NCBI GenBank assembly: GCA_964036275.1
Contig: OZ038433.1
Coordinates: 54,515,902-54,579,901, forward strand
Reading direction: 5' to 3'
Origin: Litoditis marina
Taxonomy: Eukaryota > Nematoda > Chromadorea > Rhabditida > Rhabditidae
Length of the DNA: 64,000 nucleotides
A model generated the notes under the pieces. That model ran no database searches. It saw only the letters and a program-made list of their open reading frames with translations, and had not been told where the DNA came from. Within the stretch, counting starts at the first letter, position 1. The number at the start of each line of letters is the position of its first letter. The position numbers and the translations under genes are program-made. Shown here piece after piece: positions 24,701-37,000 of the stretch.

Positions 24701-25906
24701 GCCGCCGTGCCCTGTGCTTTCTGTTGCAGAAAATCATTGGCGAACTGTTCGCCGAGGCTGGAGGAAGGAAGAAGAGAAGTGGCCCCTGGAAATACCTTTT
24801 CATTTACTTTTTATTCATTCAAATTGTTGTGTATAGTAATGTCTACTTTTATGGGATACTTTTTTTATTATGAAAAAAGAAGAGTACATGAGGGAAGACC
24901 ACTTCCTTGTTCCAGTTCCATCTGTCGACGGTTCCATCCTTATTTTTTTCTGGTCGAAGTTACAAGTGTTGAAGTCTGTTCAATTGATATAAGAATACAT
25001 TTTTTCGACATCGCTACAACACTTCTCCATAAAAGAGAACTCTCATTTGTGAACTTCAATTTGTTATGAAATTTACATCTAAGCACGTTCCAACTTCCAT
25101 TGTGAAAAAAATTCAGCGAAAAAGTGAAACCAATCTCATGTACGACGAACAACTCACATTTATTTTTATATTTTCTCATCCGAAATACGAGTGGGCTAGT
25201 TTTTTTTGCGCATTGATAGCACACCTCGCAGTATATGAAGACTTTACAAGAATGTTGAAAGAGTATTTTAGGAGACGAGCACATTAAAGAACTTATGTTG
25301 TATCTTTTTCCGTGAAAATGATCGATTTGTGCTGATAAAATAGCGTATTACGGAACCGCCGGCAGATAAGGATCATGTTTGCGTCATACTCAGACTGAGG
25401 ACCCGGTCAAAGCTCAAATAGGACCTACACTTCAACTTAAAAGCACACAAAAGTGAGCAATACAGAAACGAACAAAAAATCATTCATTGAAAAGGGCTAG
25501 TTCTCTATATCATTCAAAATATATGTACTTCTTTTTCACTAGTATATCAACACAGTTTGTTTCAATCCATTGTTCAAAGCAGAATGTGAAAAAGTCGACG
25601 GAAAAACTAGATCAGAAAACTAGAACTACTTCTCATCATCTAAATTTTTCTCCTTTCATTTCTCCAATCGGAGTGCCACATCCAACAATGTTAAAAGTCA
25701 CGTGATGAATCGCGAATAAATCTATTCTATTCTAAAACCTGTTTTACTGTATTCTATGATTGTTATGGAAGTTTTTGTAAACCTAAACATTTCAACACAC
25801 CTCTACTGGTAGCTGCTGCGATCCTCTGGTTGGAAGTACCGTAGTCCCTGGCCAACCCCACCAGAGCGTTACTTCTTCCGCATTCACCATCTACCAACGA
25901 TTTCAT
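17073..25906 (-). CDS. PEX5: Peroxisomal targeting signal 1 receptor PEX5, complete, 14 core exons
   Basis: Cycling import receptor that binds C-terminal SKL-type signals with its TPR domain and docks on PEX13/PEX14. Exons (minus): 25906-25801, 24785-24679, 23946-23857, 23182-23079, 22888-22816, 22441-22334, 21945-21880, 20863-20735, 19804-19703, 19429-19265, 18874-18725, 18133-17976, 17546-17466, 17184-17073; phases agree, 516 aa. N-terminus MKSLVDGEC keeps the conserved Cys used for export ubiquitination (residue 9). Four W-x-x-x-F/Y docking motifs: WGNEF (about 90), WSSQY (106), WSAEF (144), WADEF (173). TPR region about 220-485, with NPQDAKAWCRLG, LWNRLGATLANG and RARYNLGISC. AATAAA lies about 115 nt past the stop (16952-16957). 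Confidence 0.93.
17850..17925 (+). mobile_element. Retroposon 3' end, family G, PEX5 intron
   Basis: tctgtgacatgtatgatgaa, then cgcctcgtaacgaagcgacg and tgaata tail; four further copies in the window. Confidence 0.55.
19118..19186 (+). mobile_element. Retroposon 3' end, family G, PEX5 intron
   Basis: Nearly identical to 17850-17925, ending gaataaataaata. Confidence 0.6.
19843..20053. mobile_element. Family K foldback element, PEX5 intron
   Basis: Ends ttaaagaagaccggag and ccggtctcctttg; inner arms gagctgctgtatcctac / gcagccc. Related to the copy at 53120. Confidence 0.6.
20332..20397 (-). other. Candidate alternative exon inside PEX5
   Basis: Between the exons ending NPQDAK and starting AWCRLG, which align directly with other PEX5 proteins, lies an open stretch with a good acceptor at 20398 and coding-like sequence (DVQTLLAAVEENPTDSG, like a TPR helix and turn). 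The strong-looking donor (GTAG/GTGAAC, exon end 20343) gives 55 nt, which shifts the frame and brings a stop in the next exon. A weaker donor (ACC/GTAATC, end 20332) gives 66 nt in frame. So this may be a poison exon, a 22-residue insertion, or a decayed exon duplicate. Confidence 0.5.
20889..21057. mobile_element. Family C foldback element, PEX5 intron
   Basis: Same arms (agtacgtatgctagaagatc at the left, cttacgtact at the right) and core as at 11614. Confidence 0.8.
21107..21551. mobile_element. Family H TIR element with internal GGTTGC/GCAACC array, PEX5 intron
   Basis: Ends agggttgttaa and ttaacaaccct frame two blocks of cgagtttttcgag repeats. Between them (about 21203-21440) the hexamer GGTTGC or its complement occurs more than fifteen times, often as palindromes such as gcaaccgggttgc. 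Compare the short copy at 47441. Confidence 0.75.
21718..21765. repeat. (CT)n microsatellite
   Basis: About 20 CT units inside a wider pyrimidine-rich stretch (21560-21840) of a PEX5 intron. Confidence 0.95.
22551..22650. mobile_element. Family F element, internally deleted, PEX5 intron
   Basis: Left end tatagtctccaccattcct and a diverged right end (actgggattgaaataaactata). Confidence 0.6.
23655..23775. mobile_element. Family F fragment, PEX5 intron
   Basis: Shares gagacttctacagta, tttcgaaactttcaagc and ggattttcgtacctcattct with the copy at 45,801; outer ends missing. Confidence 0.6.
23951..24067 (-). mobile_element. Family A MITE, left end missing, flush with a PEX5 3' splice site
   Basis: The core and one end (gattgactaacggtata) are present, but the other terminal 15-20 bp are replaced by the PEX5 acceptor tgtttcaag at 23947. 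The element body therefore supplies the branch-point region of that intron. Confidence 0.7.
25660..25740 (+). mobile_element. LINE-type 3' end, family M
   Basis: cggagtgccacatccaac, gtcacgtgatgaatcgcga, ataaatctattctattct. Confidence 0.6.
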
Positions 25907-26645
25907 GACTTATGTCTAGAAAGTCAAAATCGTATTTGTGCAATCAATCCGTCCAAGTTAAACCGTATCGAATCTAGTATGAATCTATTATTAACTAATT
26001 TGTATGGCACAAAATACTTTGAAGAGGGCTAGATGATTCCTAAAGGGGAGGATGAGCAATGCTGTATATGAGTGGAACACTATTTAAAAAAAAGTATGTG
26101 GAACAAACTTGCTTCATTAAAAAAGTTCATTTTTTCGACGGTCATATGCTAAAAGAATTAATTGTCTTAACAATATATTGTTTTATACAGCTGCCATTAT
26201 CTTATCAAACTCTATGGCAAATGTGGGCTTGGGTATATAATGTGACGGAAACATTCACGTGAGCTTATCCACAATCTAAAACTTTTCATTCTGCTTGATT
26301 ACTTTACCAATATTTTCGCATGATATTTCAACCAAGGGATGGGTTTAGAACATATAATCCAGACACTCGTGTCTCACAGGTTCATAGTTTATTATTACTA
26401 TCGTTTCGAGAACCAGAAAACCGTCAATGATGGAAATAAAGTTAAGATATAACTCTGAGTTGCTCACGAAAGTTTTCGTCTAGTGAATGTGAAAACAGTT
26501 ATGAACGTAATATAACTTACAGAAGTTAATGTTTGCCTAACCAGCATCTCATGTTATCATGCTTAAATGTACCCGCAATCTTATCAAGTGAGGTAGAACT
26601 CATGTACTAAACTCACGTACTAGTGCTTTAATCGAAAAAACATAG
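25907..26645. other. Region upstream of PEX5, no exon identified
   Basis: May hold the PEX5 promoter and 5' UTR and possibly 5' exons of the channel gene, but none could be supported. Confidence 0.4.
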
Positions 26646-26779
26646 TATACTAGAAGTAAATTGAATAGTCACGTAAAGTTAGCATTCTATTGATAAATAA
26701 TGAACTTTTTCATTGCACGTTTCTGAGTTGTGCTGTGTTTAATATGTTTCACGTGACTGTGCAAGTGCCTAGCAGTATA
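26646..26779 (-). mobile_element. Family A MITE
   Basis: Full copy between PEX5 and the channel gene, ends tatactagaagtaaatt and agcagtata. Confidence 0.8.
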
Positions 26780-27114
26780 AAAAGAAAAATATCAGAAATT
26801 TCACTAAAATGCCGTTATTGCTACGCACCGGATGTGTACTATTCTGTTTTGCGCAAAGTTCACACATGTTGCCCATAAATATTTCGGTTTTTCATCTACT
26901 TTTGCCTAGCAAAAAGTATACAAAAAGAAAACTTTAAACTATCCCCGATCCAAATCGGAACAAGGTTACATTGGCAGCAAATCAACAGTGAAGACAACCA
27001 AAACGCGATTTTAGAATCAGAAACAGCCGAATACAAATGTAAGAAAGGTAGAAATATCAAGTAGAACGGTATGGGGATAGTGCGGTGCATGGCTATTATC
27101 GATTGTGATTCGCA

Positions 27115-27420
27115 AACTAGACTACACTGGAGTCTGATAGTGGAGAGAGAGAAAGGAGAGAGAAAAAGAGATAGAGAGACAAGAAAAAAAGAAGGAGAGA
27201 GAGTGGGAAGGAAGATAGTGGAAAGGAAGAGAGATATATAGCAACAGTGAAAAAGAAAGAGCAAGAGAAAAATGATTGAGATTGAGTTTGAGGGTAAGAG
27301 AATTGAGGGAAAGAGGTGATGGAGTAAGAAAGATAGAGTAAGAAGAGAGTGAGACTCTGTGTGAGAAGATTCAGAGAGATAAAGAGAGACAAAGGAAGAT
27401 AAAAGAGAGACACAGATATT
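27115..27420. repeat. Purine-rich tract
   Basis: About 300 bp almost free of C and T on the plus strand (gagagaga/aaag mixtures). The long minus-strand frame here is a low-complexity artefact. Confidence 0.9.
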
Positions 27421-27539
27421 TCTCGAAGTTTTACAATTTACTTAGCAGTTTTTCTATTTCCCCTTTCTTTGAGTAAAATGGGAAGATTCCTTTCCTGACT
27501 TCTGAGTTTCCCAGGAACGATGGGACGTCAAGATTTCAA

Positions 27540-27650
27540 GATTTATTTATTCACGTCACATTGTTGCATTATGGTGTTCCTTTATCGCTTTCCACAGATT
27601 TTCATCTCTGCACTTCCTCAATCTCTTCGCCACAAACATTGGGCAGACGT
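27540..27650 (-). mobile_element. Retroposon 3' end, family G, diverged
   Basis: tttatttattcacgtcacat, ggtgttcc, ccacagattttcatctc match the inverted family sequence loosely. Confidence 0.45.
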
Positions 27651-28440
27651 CAGACTCGGCTAGTTGTTTAAAAACTGCGGAAGGCGCCTGACAACGCGCT
27701 TTGGTGCCATAGAATCTGTAACCCAGAGCAAGGTTTTTGCACCAGGAATGTATGAACGGCTTTGCAAAGTCTCGTTTATTCTCGGAAAAGGCAAAGGCTG
27801 TACGGAAACTTCTCTGTGAACTTGTAGTTTCAACAAAATTGTCAACTTGATATTTTGATAAGTAGTCTAGTTAGATAATGAGATCCGTTAGAAAAATTGT
27901 CCGTGCTTTGAGAAGCTGTTTCTCTGTTTAATTGGTTTTTTGCTATTTGTATAGTGCTCACATTTCCCAACTGGACTCGTTGTCAACGTGCCAAAAAATT
28001 TGGAAAACTGTTATTTACAGAAAATATATAGTTTACAAAAAGATGCCTTGAATACGAATTATAACGAAGAAAAGGAACCCTTCATATATATATCTACTGT
28101 TTTAAAGTATTTCAACATGTTCAAAAACTGCCTTGAAATTTCAATGGCAAGCTGCCCAAGTCCAGTTGGGGAATGTGCGAACTATACCCAAGTGTTTCAT
28201 CTCTCCTATAAGTAGCTGAAAGCACAAACTGAACGATGGTCCAAACCAGTTCGTGAGCACGCGAAGCACAAAAAGAGAAGTAAGAAATTAAGCACCATGC
28301 CATGGCATTAGAAAAAAGTAATGGTCTTGAAGAACAAAATTGACGTAACATTCACTGGGGTTAGATATGCTAGATCATTTATAATTATGAAAACGTTTAT
28401 ATCGAATTTCCGTGAAAATGCATATATTTCTTCTGGAATA

Positions 28441-29463
28441 TATAAGACGCTCCAATCTAAATGGTTTCGGAAATCAGGAAATCCTAGTGATTTCATGAAA
28501 TTTTTAGGATGAGACTTTTAACCATCGAAGAGTTATCACTTTTTTAAAATTATTTCTGATTGGACATCGGGTAGTCCCCATTTATTTGAAGTTTAAACTA
28601 AAAACCAAACGATCGAATCGCTGTGTCCCGATTCAGGAAATTGAAAAAAAGTGTGTCACAAAAAATTGCAGTTTTCACAAATCTCTCAAAAAATTGTGTC
28701 ACAATTTTTCACACTTCAATTTTTTGGGCACAATTTTTCACACTTCAATTTTTTGGGCCCAATTTTTCACACTACAATTTTTTGGGCACATTTTTTCACT
28801 TTTTCAAATATTGTATATGTTCCAGCAAGAGAGGTTATTACTGAACCACTCGCGCGATACTAGTGTTTCCTTCCATACCCCCTGACTGCGCCGTATCTAG
28901 TATTGGCGATTAGAGCAATGAGACGCAGAGAAACGAGCGCGCATTGAGGGCATCGCCCAATTAGAGAAAGAGACGCAGAGAAAGAACAGGCGAGACAGAT
29001 CCGCAGGATTTGAAACCATAACAAGATACGGATCATTGAGAGCTGTGTCAAAGAGTATCACAGCATTATCGCGCGAGAGACATACAAAGTGCAAAGTACC
29101 TCTCTTTAGAGAAACAAATGTATCACAATTTTTCACACTTCCATTTTTTGGGCACAATTTTTCACACTTCAATTTTTTGGGCCCAATTTTTCACACTACA
29201 ATTTTTTGGGCACATTTTTTCACACTGTTTTCAACTGCGAAAACGTGTGTTATAATGTTCTGAAAGGAAAATAATTGTGGCAGAGGATTTTGAAACATAC
29301 AAATATTCGGTAGTTTTATCTGCGCTCCAAATGAGAGCGACACAAGAATTAGAAGAATTGGACATTTCAGAAAAAATATCGGACAAGTCTGATGATGCAC
29401 AATATTTTGAGGTTTTCCAAGAAATTATCTAAAATGGAAACCATTTAGATTGGAGCGTCTTAT
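28441..29463. mobile_element. About 1-kb terminal-inverted-repeat element, family D, copy 1
   Basis: Ends are perfect inverted repeats of about 27 bp beginning TATAAGACGCTCCAATCTAA, flanked by TA on both sides, the target duplication of Tc1/mariner-like elements. The interior holds tandem units of about 29 bp (cacaatttttcacacttc then aattttttgggc) in two blocks, near 28705-28800 and 29120-29225, separated by a conserved unique segment. No transposase seen; the open frames on both strands are by-products. Confidence 0.85.
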
Positions 29464-29549
29464 ATAATGAAACACTTAAGTACAGCGGTTGGTCTGACTC
29501 TGTTGATGTTTCGCGTTTCGCGGCACCTGACTCGCCAAAATACTTCCAA

Positions 29550-29755
29550 TATAGTCCTCGCCAAAGGAAAGGCGGGCTAGTTACTGTATATCTCAATTTT
29601 CGCTGTGTACGAACACATGTCTTCAAATGTCAAAGCTATTCAATCATATACTCACGTAGCGCAGTGTTTATCTTCCAGACTACGAAACTATTGCTCGCAG
29701 GTTCGATTCCGGCTAGAGACAACATTTTACAATTTCGGCACCCCCTATATTTTCC
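29550..29755 (+). mobile_element. tRNA-derived SINE, family E
   Basis: Copy with cgctgtgtacgaacacatgt, then ctcgcaggttcgattccggc. Confidence 0.65.
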
Positions 29756-30896
29756 ACCTTCTGAAAGGAACAATTCTGCAAATCGTCTGGTCTCTACGAA
29801 TGTTTTGCACAAGGAACAGGGACTATGCTCATGTTTCATGTACATAAAACAGCTCGTTTTCCTAAAGAATGACCAAAAGCCATAGCTGGTTGTCACATGG
29901 TTAGCTGATCTTTGTGATGGCAAGTGAAGCGAAGTTATTCTTTGAACTCAGTCAATATAAACTTCATAGTTAGTATTATTTTTAATTCATTCAATCATTC
30001 ATGTACTGTTTTTATCCTTGTTAACTTGATTTCATTTAACCCATTTCTGCTTATTTAATAGCTCAGTGCTTCACGCGTTCGATCGGAACAATTCGTAAGC
30101 ACAACGGTTCCGAACCATTTCATTCGGATTCGCACAAATATCGATTTTCAATTTCACCACACTAAACAAAATGACAAAATGTATTGTTTTGAGTTGATTG
30201 TTTGAGTCGAACCTGAGTGGCAGTTACAGCAGGATACATTTTATACACTTATTTACTTACAGTTTCTTATTTCGTTCCAGTTACCATATTTTGAAGAGGA
30301 AAACACAAAGTTATAGGAAAATTGTTACGCCCAAGTTCGCAATATTCAATCATGTCGTGTACAATGGTTACAATAAGACATCCAAGAGCGATACGTCAAC
30401 TTGCATCGAGTAATTCCATCTTACGCATTCCCTCTTATCGAGTTTTATAAACAGAAGAAAGGCTCTCTTTCACTGTATGTATGAATATTGTGATGTGTTC
30501 ATTCCAACACATATTCTCTACAACTACTGCTCAATATTAAATCTACGTTTAGATTACATTCTGGATCCAGTGTTTCCGTATTCGTCTTCATTTCGGTTTT
30601 TGAAATGATAAAAGTACACATGCTTACCTGCCGAAGGATCTCACTGCTCATAATTGTATCGAATGGTAGGTTTAAAAAAAAACATGAAGACGTTTTGCAA
30701 AAAAAACATAGAATTAGTTCCCAAATTACGTCTTCAAAAGTTGGTCTTATAATGGTGAATGTCAAAATACGGATATTCGTGCATTATGTCGAGTTGAAGA
30801 CAACCACCGAACGTATTATGTAGCAATGATTTTTTTAGTGAAAATGTTCTGTGTTTCTCTCAAACTGAATGTATTTGTAACATTCGTTGTATACAA
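29756..30896. other. No exon identified upstream of the channel gene
   Basis: The exon with channel TM1 would be expected here or further upstream; no frame with a convincing helix and a phase-1 donor was found. A minus-strand MSSEILRQ/gtaagc near 30633 looks like a small exon but is unsupported. Confidence 0.4.
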
Positions 30897-30985
30897 GGTT
30901 TCAAGATGTATTCATTCACGTCATATTGTTGCGATATGGTGCTCCTCGATCACTTTCCACAGATTTTTATCTCGGAATATTACAG
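30897..30985 (-). mobile_element. Retroposon 3' end, family G, diverged
   Basis: tattcattcacgtcatattg, gatatggtgctcctcgatca, ctttccacagatttttatct; close to the copy at 27540. Confidence 0.5.
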
Positions 30986-31052
30986 AAGCACACAATTAGG
31001 AAGTGAGCTGGAAATTTGAATTATATTGTACTGTCAACCATTCTATTTTCAG

Positions 31053-34000
31053 TTCCCGCTGTGTTTTCTCTGGAGCAAAGTATCCAGCCCATAAATGACG
31101 TAGCTGTGGATGACAGTGAGTCGTCTTTTCCTTGAAACATTTAACTGACTGAGTTGTCTTAGTTGTCACTGGAGTATCAACTACATACTAACACCACCAC
31201 TATGAAGTCTGTAGAACTGTATTCTATTTGGACACATAGTTTCGTGAACATCCATATGCCTTAGTACCTAGTAACATACCTTATGATACAGTGAAAAATC
31301 GTCAGGTACAAGGTGTGGATGATTACTTTGAATCTTTTCTGTTTTCTTTGTTTTCAGACTTCGAATATGCGACCATCGATGACCCTGCAACCTTAGCCAC
31401 AGGTAGATACCATGCATCAAAGTGTGAGATCGAATATTACTCGGGAGGAATTTGACAGTCATTTTCAAACATTCTGATTAAATCACCTAACTTTATAATC
31501 GATTTTCTTGCGAAAAACAGACTTCAAGTAACTTTGCGTTTCAAATAGAATCAGTAATCGTTCAATTTTCAGATGCAACGCTCACAAAAGGAACCGTGAG
31601 TGCCGGTGAGTTAGTTTTGACAACTAAGTCAGAGATGGTACCACTTGTATACTGTTAGTCAATCACACAATCACGCGAAACATGTTAAACACAGCAGAAC
31701 TCAGAAACGTGCAATTACAAGGTGCGAGTTTCCTCATTAGAATGTAAGTTTACGTGACTATCCAACTTACTTCTACTATACGAGTTTACTAGTCACTATG
31801 TTGATGCTAGCGTATGTTGCCTTTGACGACACTTTGATAACAATGGAACAAGAAAATGTAAGGCTGTGTGCAGAGCAAGTTGTAACTTTAGTCGTCTTCA
31901 ACCAAAAGGCGAGAGGGTACTGTATATCTAACTTTCCGCTGTGTACGCACACATGTCTTCGATTCCGAAGTTTGCCGGTTATGTGCTCCAATAGCCTAAT
32001 GGTTAGCACCCTGCTACGAAACTTTTGCTCGCAGGATCCATTCCGGCGAGAGATATAAATTAGCAAAAAATTGGCGCTCACGAGAGACCTACTGGTATCG
32101 GCTGCCAAAATTGCGTCTGACAGTTGTCTTTGATGAAGTTTGAAAGGAACAACAGACATAATTTGTCGTCGTAACATTTCACTAATTACTTTTTTTGATA
32201 ATCCATAATTTTCCTGCAGCAATAGATAGTGATCCTGCGCCGAAATTTCCTGTTCTACTTTAAATACACAGTCTATGAACCTACAGATTTAGTTTAAAAT
32301 CTTTTTTTCAGACCCTTTGACCACTGAAGCGATGACCACCAGTAAGTTCTCAGACTCGTATACAACCAGTTCACAACACAGTACAACACAACCAGATTTT
32401 ATCTGGTATTATTGGGCTTGAAACGAAACGTCGCAAAAATCTTAAAAATGTGAAAAAACACAATTAATGTTACATGACATTTTAAAATAACTAAAGAGCA
32501 TGGAACGGTAAAGATATGATATACTTATCCAGATTTCTCAATTCATACGGTAACTGATAGAGAAACAATTACTTACATTCTTCGCGGGAAAAAAACAAAA
32601 AAACGTTATAAAAAAATCTAAAAAAAATCTAAAATCTCAGCATGAATAACATACTAAATGCTTTTGCGATGAATTCTAGGTTGATAGTTTAGCCTGATAC
32701 TATGTCAATAGTAGAAATGTAAATTTTCAATTATTCATGTGCTTTCTCTTCAGGCTCTGACGCTTTTCCGTCCGTTACCGAAACGGCAGCCACAGGTGAA
32801 TATGAAACAAAATTAATACACAAGAACATAGGAACAGCAAATTTTTTTACCTACTTTTGTGATGAGATTCTCCGTCTGAAACACTCACCGACCTTTTTAA
32901 CCCACCTTCTTCAATCAAATGAGTTTTTATAAAAGGTCACTGTACTCAATTCGCTTACTTTTTTCTGTTCAGATTCTGTGACTTCCGGTGAGTTAGCTAT
33001 ATATACGGGATTAGAGACACTGAACCAATTCAATAACATAAGGAATTAATCGATGGTTTTCGCATTGCTGTTTTTTTAGACAAACCTGGGAAACTTTGTC
33101 AAAGGTGCATACATGTGCAAAAGGCCGTTGGAAGTTAGGGCAAAAAGTCTTCTAGAAAAGAAGAGGCCAATACCTAACTCAGAACTTGGAAATAAACATT
33201 CCGTTGACCCTTTTATTTTCAGACACTTTGACTACACAAGCGATGGTCACCGGTAAGTTCTCGATATTTCTCAAGAGCAGTTTATCCACAGTACAATAGA
33301 AGTTCCACTTTCATAACTCCCGTATCACTAGCGTGGTGTGAAAGTGTTTCTGGCATCAGAAGGATTGGAGGAAAAGCCATGTACACGTAAATGAAGAAAG
33401 TAAAAGTAAAATCAAACATTTTATAAACTGCCTCCTTACAGGAAAATATCAGTTTGTAGTGAAGAAAGTACGGCAGTCTGCCACAAATTATGGAAAACAG
33501 GTGCTGTGAGTTCAACATCTCTTTTTCAGACACTTTGGCTACGGAGTCAACATTGGACACCGGTAAGTTCCCAGATTTCTTCTCATGCAAAATTATCTTG
33601 TTTTATAGTGTACTTCAATAGAAAACATTTCTGATTTTTAAGCTCCACGCATATTAAAAAATTCTAGCAGTGACACATTGAGAGACAGGACTATATAAGA
33701 CGCTCCAATCTAAATGGTTTCGGAAATCAGGAAATCCTAGTGATTTCATGAAATTTTTAGGATGAGACTTTTAACCATCGAAGAGTTATCACTTTTTTTA
33801 AATTATTTCTGATTGGACATCGGGTAGTCCCCATTTATTTGAAGTTTAAACTAAAAACCAAACGATCGAATCGCTGTGTCCCGATTCAGGAAATTGAAGA
33901 AAAGTGTGTCACAAAAAATTGCAGTTTTCACAAATCTCTCAAAAAATTGTGTCACAATTTTTCACACTTCAATTTTTTGGGCACAATTTTTCACACTACA

Positions 34001-37000
34001 ATTTTTTGGGCACATTTTTTCACTTTTCCAAATATTGTACATGTTCCAGCAAGAGAGGTTATTACTGAACCACTCGCGCGATACTAATGTTTCCTTCCAT
34101 ACGCCCCTGACTGCGCCGTATCTAGTATTGGCGATTAGAGCAATGAGACGCAGAGAAACGAGCGCGCATTGAGGGCATCGCCCATTTAGAGAAAGAGACG
34201 CAGAGAAAGAACAGGCGAGACAGATCCGCAGGATTTGAAACCATAACAAGATACGGATCATTGAGAGCTGTGTCAAAGAGTATCACAGCATTATCGCGCG
34301 AGAGACATACAAAGTGCAAAGTACCTCTCTTTAGAGAAACAAATGTGTCACAATTTTTCACACTTCCATTTTTTGGGCACAATTTTTCACACTTCAATTT
34401 TTTGGGCCCAATTTTTCACACTACAATTTTTTGGGCACATTTTTTCACACTGTTTTCAACTGCGAAAACGTGTGTTATAATGTTCTGAAAGGAAAATAAT
34501 TGTGGCAGAGGATTTCGAAACATACAAATATTCGGTAGTTTTATCTGCGCTCCAAATGAGAGCGACACAAGAATTAGAAGAATTGGACATTTCAGAAAAA
34601 ATATCGGACAAGTCTGATGATGCACAATATTTTGAGGTTTTCCAAGAAATTATCTAAAATGGAAACCATTTAGATTGGAGCGTCTTATATACATTCTCCG
34701 AAACATTCAACTAACCATTCGCAACAGCGAAGCCAAAAGTACAAGTAATGTACTTTCGTACAGTACGGAACTGTTGTGTTTTTCAACTATTTCGTCTCAA
34801 AACTTGTATTAGTTATTTTTTCTTATTTTGCTCATTTTGACTGAATATGTCTTTTAACATTTATTTTAATCTTCAGATCTGACAACAGTTTCCGATGAAA
34901 CAACAACGATAGAAGGTGGGGTTTAGTTATCATCATCAAGGGTCTAGTAATAACTACTCACAGACCTACTAGTCCGCTTCAATTTTCATGAACATTAAAC
35001 TCATATCAGATCATTTTCCCTTTTTAGTTCTACTTGTACGTTTGTAGGAAGAAGTGAAACTCATTGAGAAACGTGTGATATACAGTCTTGGAGAAACATT
35101 CAACTAATGTAGACTTTTTGAAACTTAATCTCACATTCTGAAAGAACAACAGTCGGTGGAAAAAAGGTTAGGTGGTGTGGAATAACGATATCTCGTCGGC
35201 TCTACATTTTTCTGCAACTATAATATATCAAAAAATGTTTACGCGGTGAAAATCCTTCATTTTCCGTAGCCATGACGTCAGTTGACACAGGTTCGCTCGA
35301 TTTGACGCACAAAACTAGAAATAGGTGTATTCTGTTTACGGCAACATTTTTCTCGATACTCGAGTAGGTAACCGGCTGGTAACCTAAATTGGAATGCCGG
35401 TTACTTTTCAATCCAACACAACATGTGGTATTTACCGTCGGTTTCAACGGTACCGAATTTTAGTTTATTAGATTTACTGAAGTTGGTATTATGATTGGTT
35501 TCCGAATAGATAAGTTTGGGTTATAATGTAGTCTTGAGGGAGAGCACAGACACAAATATACGATTTATATCATGCGAGAAACACAAGGACAATGTTTCTC
35601 TCTGTCGAGTTCTGCGATTGGCTTGGTGGTCCGGCTTTTATGTGGAGAATAGTCTCATCCTGGTTGGTCGAGCTGGAACGTTATCTGTATTCAGCTACAT
35701 TAGAACACATTAAATCTGGCCATGCAGTCAACCATGCCATTCTAGGAATAAATAAACGAATCGTATAGTTATAAAGATACAACATTTTATTTTACTACAG
35801 TAGGTCAGTAGGGTGAGAAATAGGTCTCTAAGAACCATTGAGTCAAAGAACTGGTCGTAGGAGTAATATGAAAACGAATAACTGTACTAATTTTTTCTCA
35901 TTTTGGAGATTGGCTGTTTCGTTCTCCCTACAATAATATTTATTTCATATTTATTCATTCACGTCGCTTCGTTACAAGGCGGTAATCATCATACATGTCA
36001 CAGATATTTGTAGTAGCAGCTTCTTCTGCAAATTAGATGATAGCAAATTAGAACTGAATGTGAGTCAACAAAAATCACTGAAATGTTACGCAAGGTGTAC
36101 TTAAGTGTGTCTGATCAGTTTTCTAGAGTACTGTCTTCAAAGTGATTTCAAAACTCAACATTCTGTATTCTGTATCAGGTTGTAGAAAACTATACGATTT
36201 CGAGTTCTGAATGGCTCTGAACATGCCAATATACGATAAAACTTCTCTGAAGAAAAATTATTTTCAGAATCAACCACCATTTCTTCGTCGTCTTCTGCCG
36301 CACAAGGTTCGTTCCTATACTGTTAGTGAGTTGCACAGTCACGTGGAACATGTTAAACACAGCAGAACTCAGAAACGTGCAATGAAAAAGTGCACGATTC
36401 CTCATTAGCATACTAACTTTACGTGATTATTAAATTGTTTTGTAGTATAAATGCAGCTTCGTCAGTAACGGTACAGTCTGGGTATATTGATATTTTCCCT
36501 GACCAAAATAGAAAAAGTCGAATCGATTGAACGATGCCGAGGGAGCGGTCGTTGAGTTCAGACAGACGCAGACGGTCTCACACTGTCTGGGGCCTCATTG
36601 ACCTCTATGATCCCTTGCTTTGTAGATAGTCAATCGTAAATGTTTCCAAGTATAGGTGAATAGATAATCACATGAAAAGTGAACATACACTTGCATATTC
36701 TAAACAAGCAAACAATTTTGTTTTCATTGAGAAAGGGTATTTTGTGACCGTAGATTTTTCTCTCACACTATTCTCCTTTTCCCGAATGAAATTTCTTTTT
36801 TCTTTATTATCTGGTTCACACCTTTTTATGTACGAGTCCAAAACGAACTGATGACATTTCAGTGACAACGACGCTCGCATCTGCTTCTTCTACAACTCCG
36901 GGTAAATTTCTTTCACTCAAAGAATATAATTTTAGTAAGTATGACGGACGTGAAGATACATATGCCAACACTACTCCAAGTGTTTTGTGCTTCCTCTTCA

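Larger units (their letters stand above)
31358..36901 (+). repeat. Run of symmetric phase-1 micro-exons in the channel gene
   Basis: Ten exons of 45, 33, 30, 42, 15, 30, 33, 39, 39 and 39 nt, each starting after the first base of a codon and each a multiple of three, so any one can be skipped without a frameshift. Three are clear relatives of each other (DPLTTEAMTT, DTLTTQAMVT, DTLATESTLDT), which points to exon duplication. Together they add about 115 residues rich in Thr, Ser, Asp and Ala, likely O-glycosylated. Introns between them carry transposable elements. Confidence 0.8.

Noticed and set aside
26059..26277. A frame (LPLSYQTLWQMWAWVYNVTETF) between an acceptor and a donor, considered as the missing channel TM1 exon
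   Set aside because: The segment is too short and polar for TM1 and lacks family motifs.
27117..27413. A Leu/Ser/Phe-rich 98-aa frame resembling a membrane protein
   Set aside because: It is the translation of a purine-rich low-complexity tract.
28586..29400. Several conserved open frames on both strands, repeated at 33839-34625 and 43852-44639
   Set aside because: They lie inside a repeated non-coding element, use its 29-bp repeats in several frames, and match no transposase.
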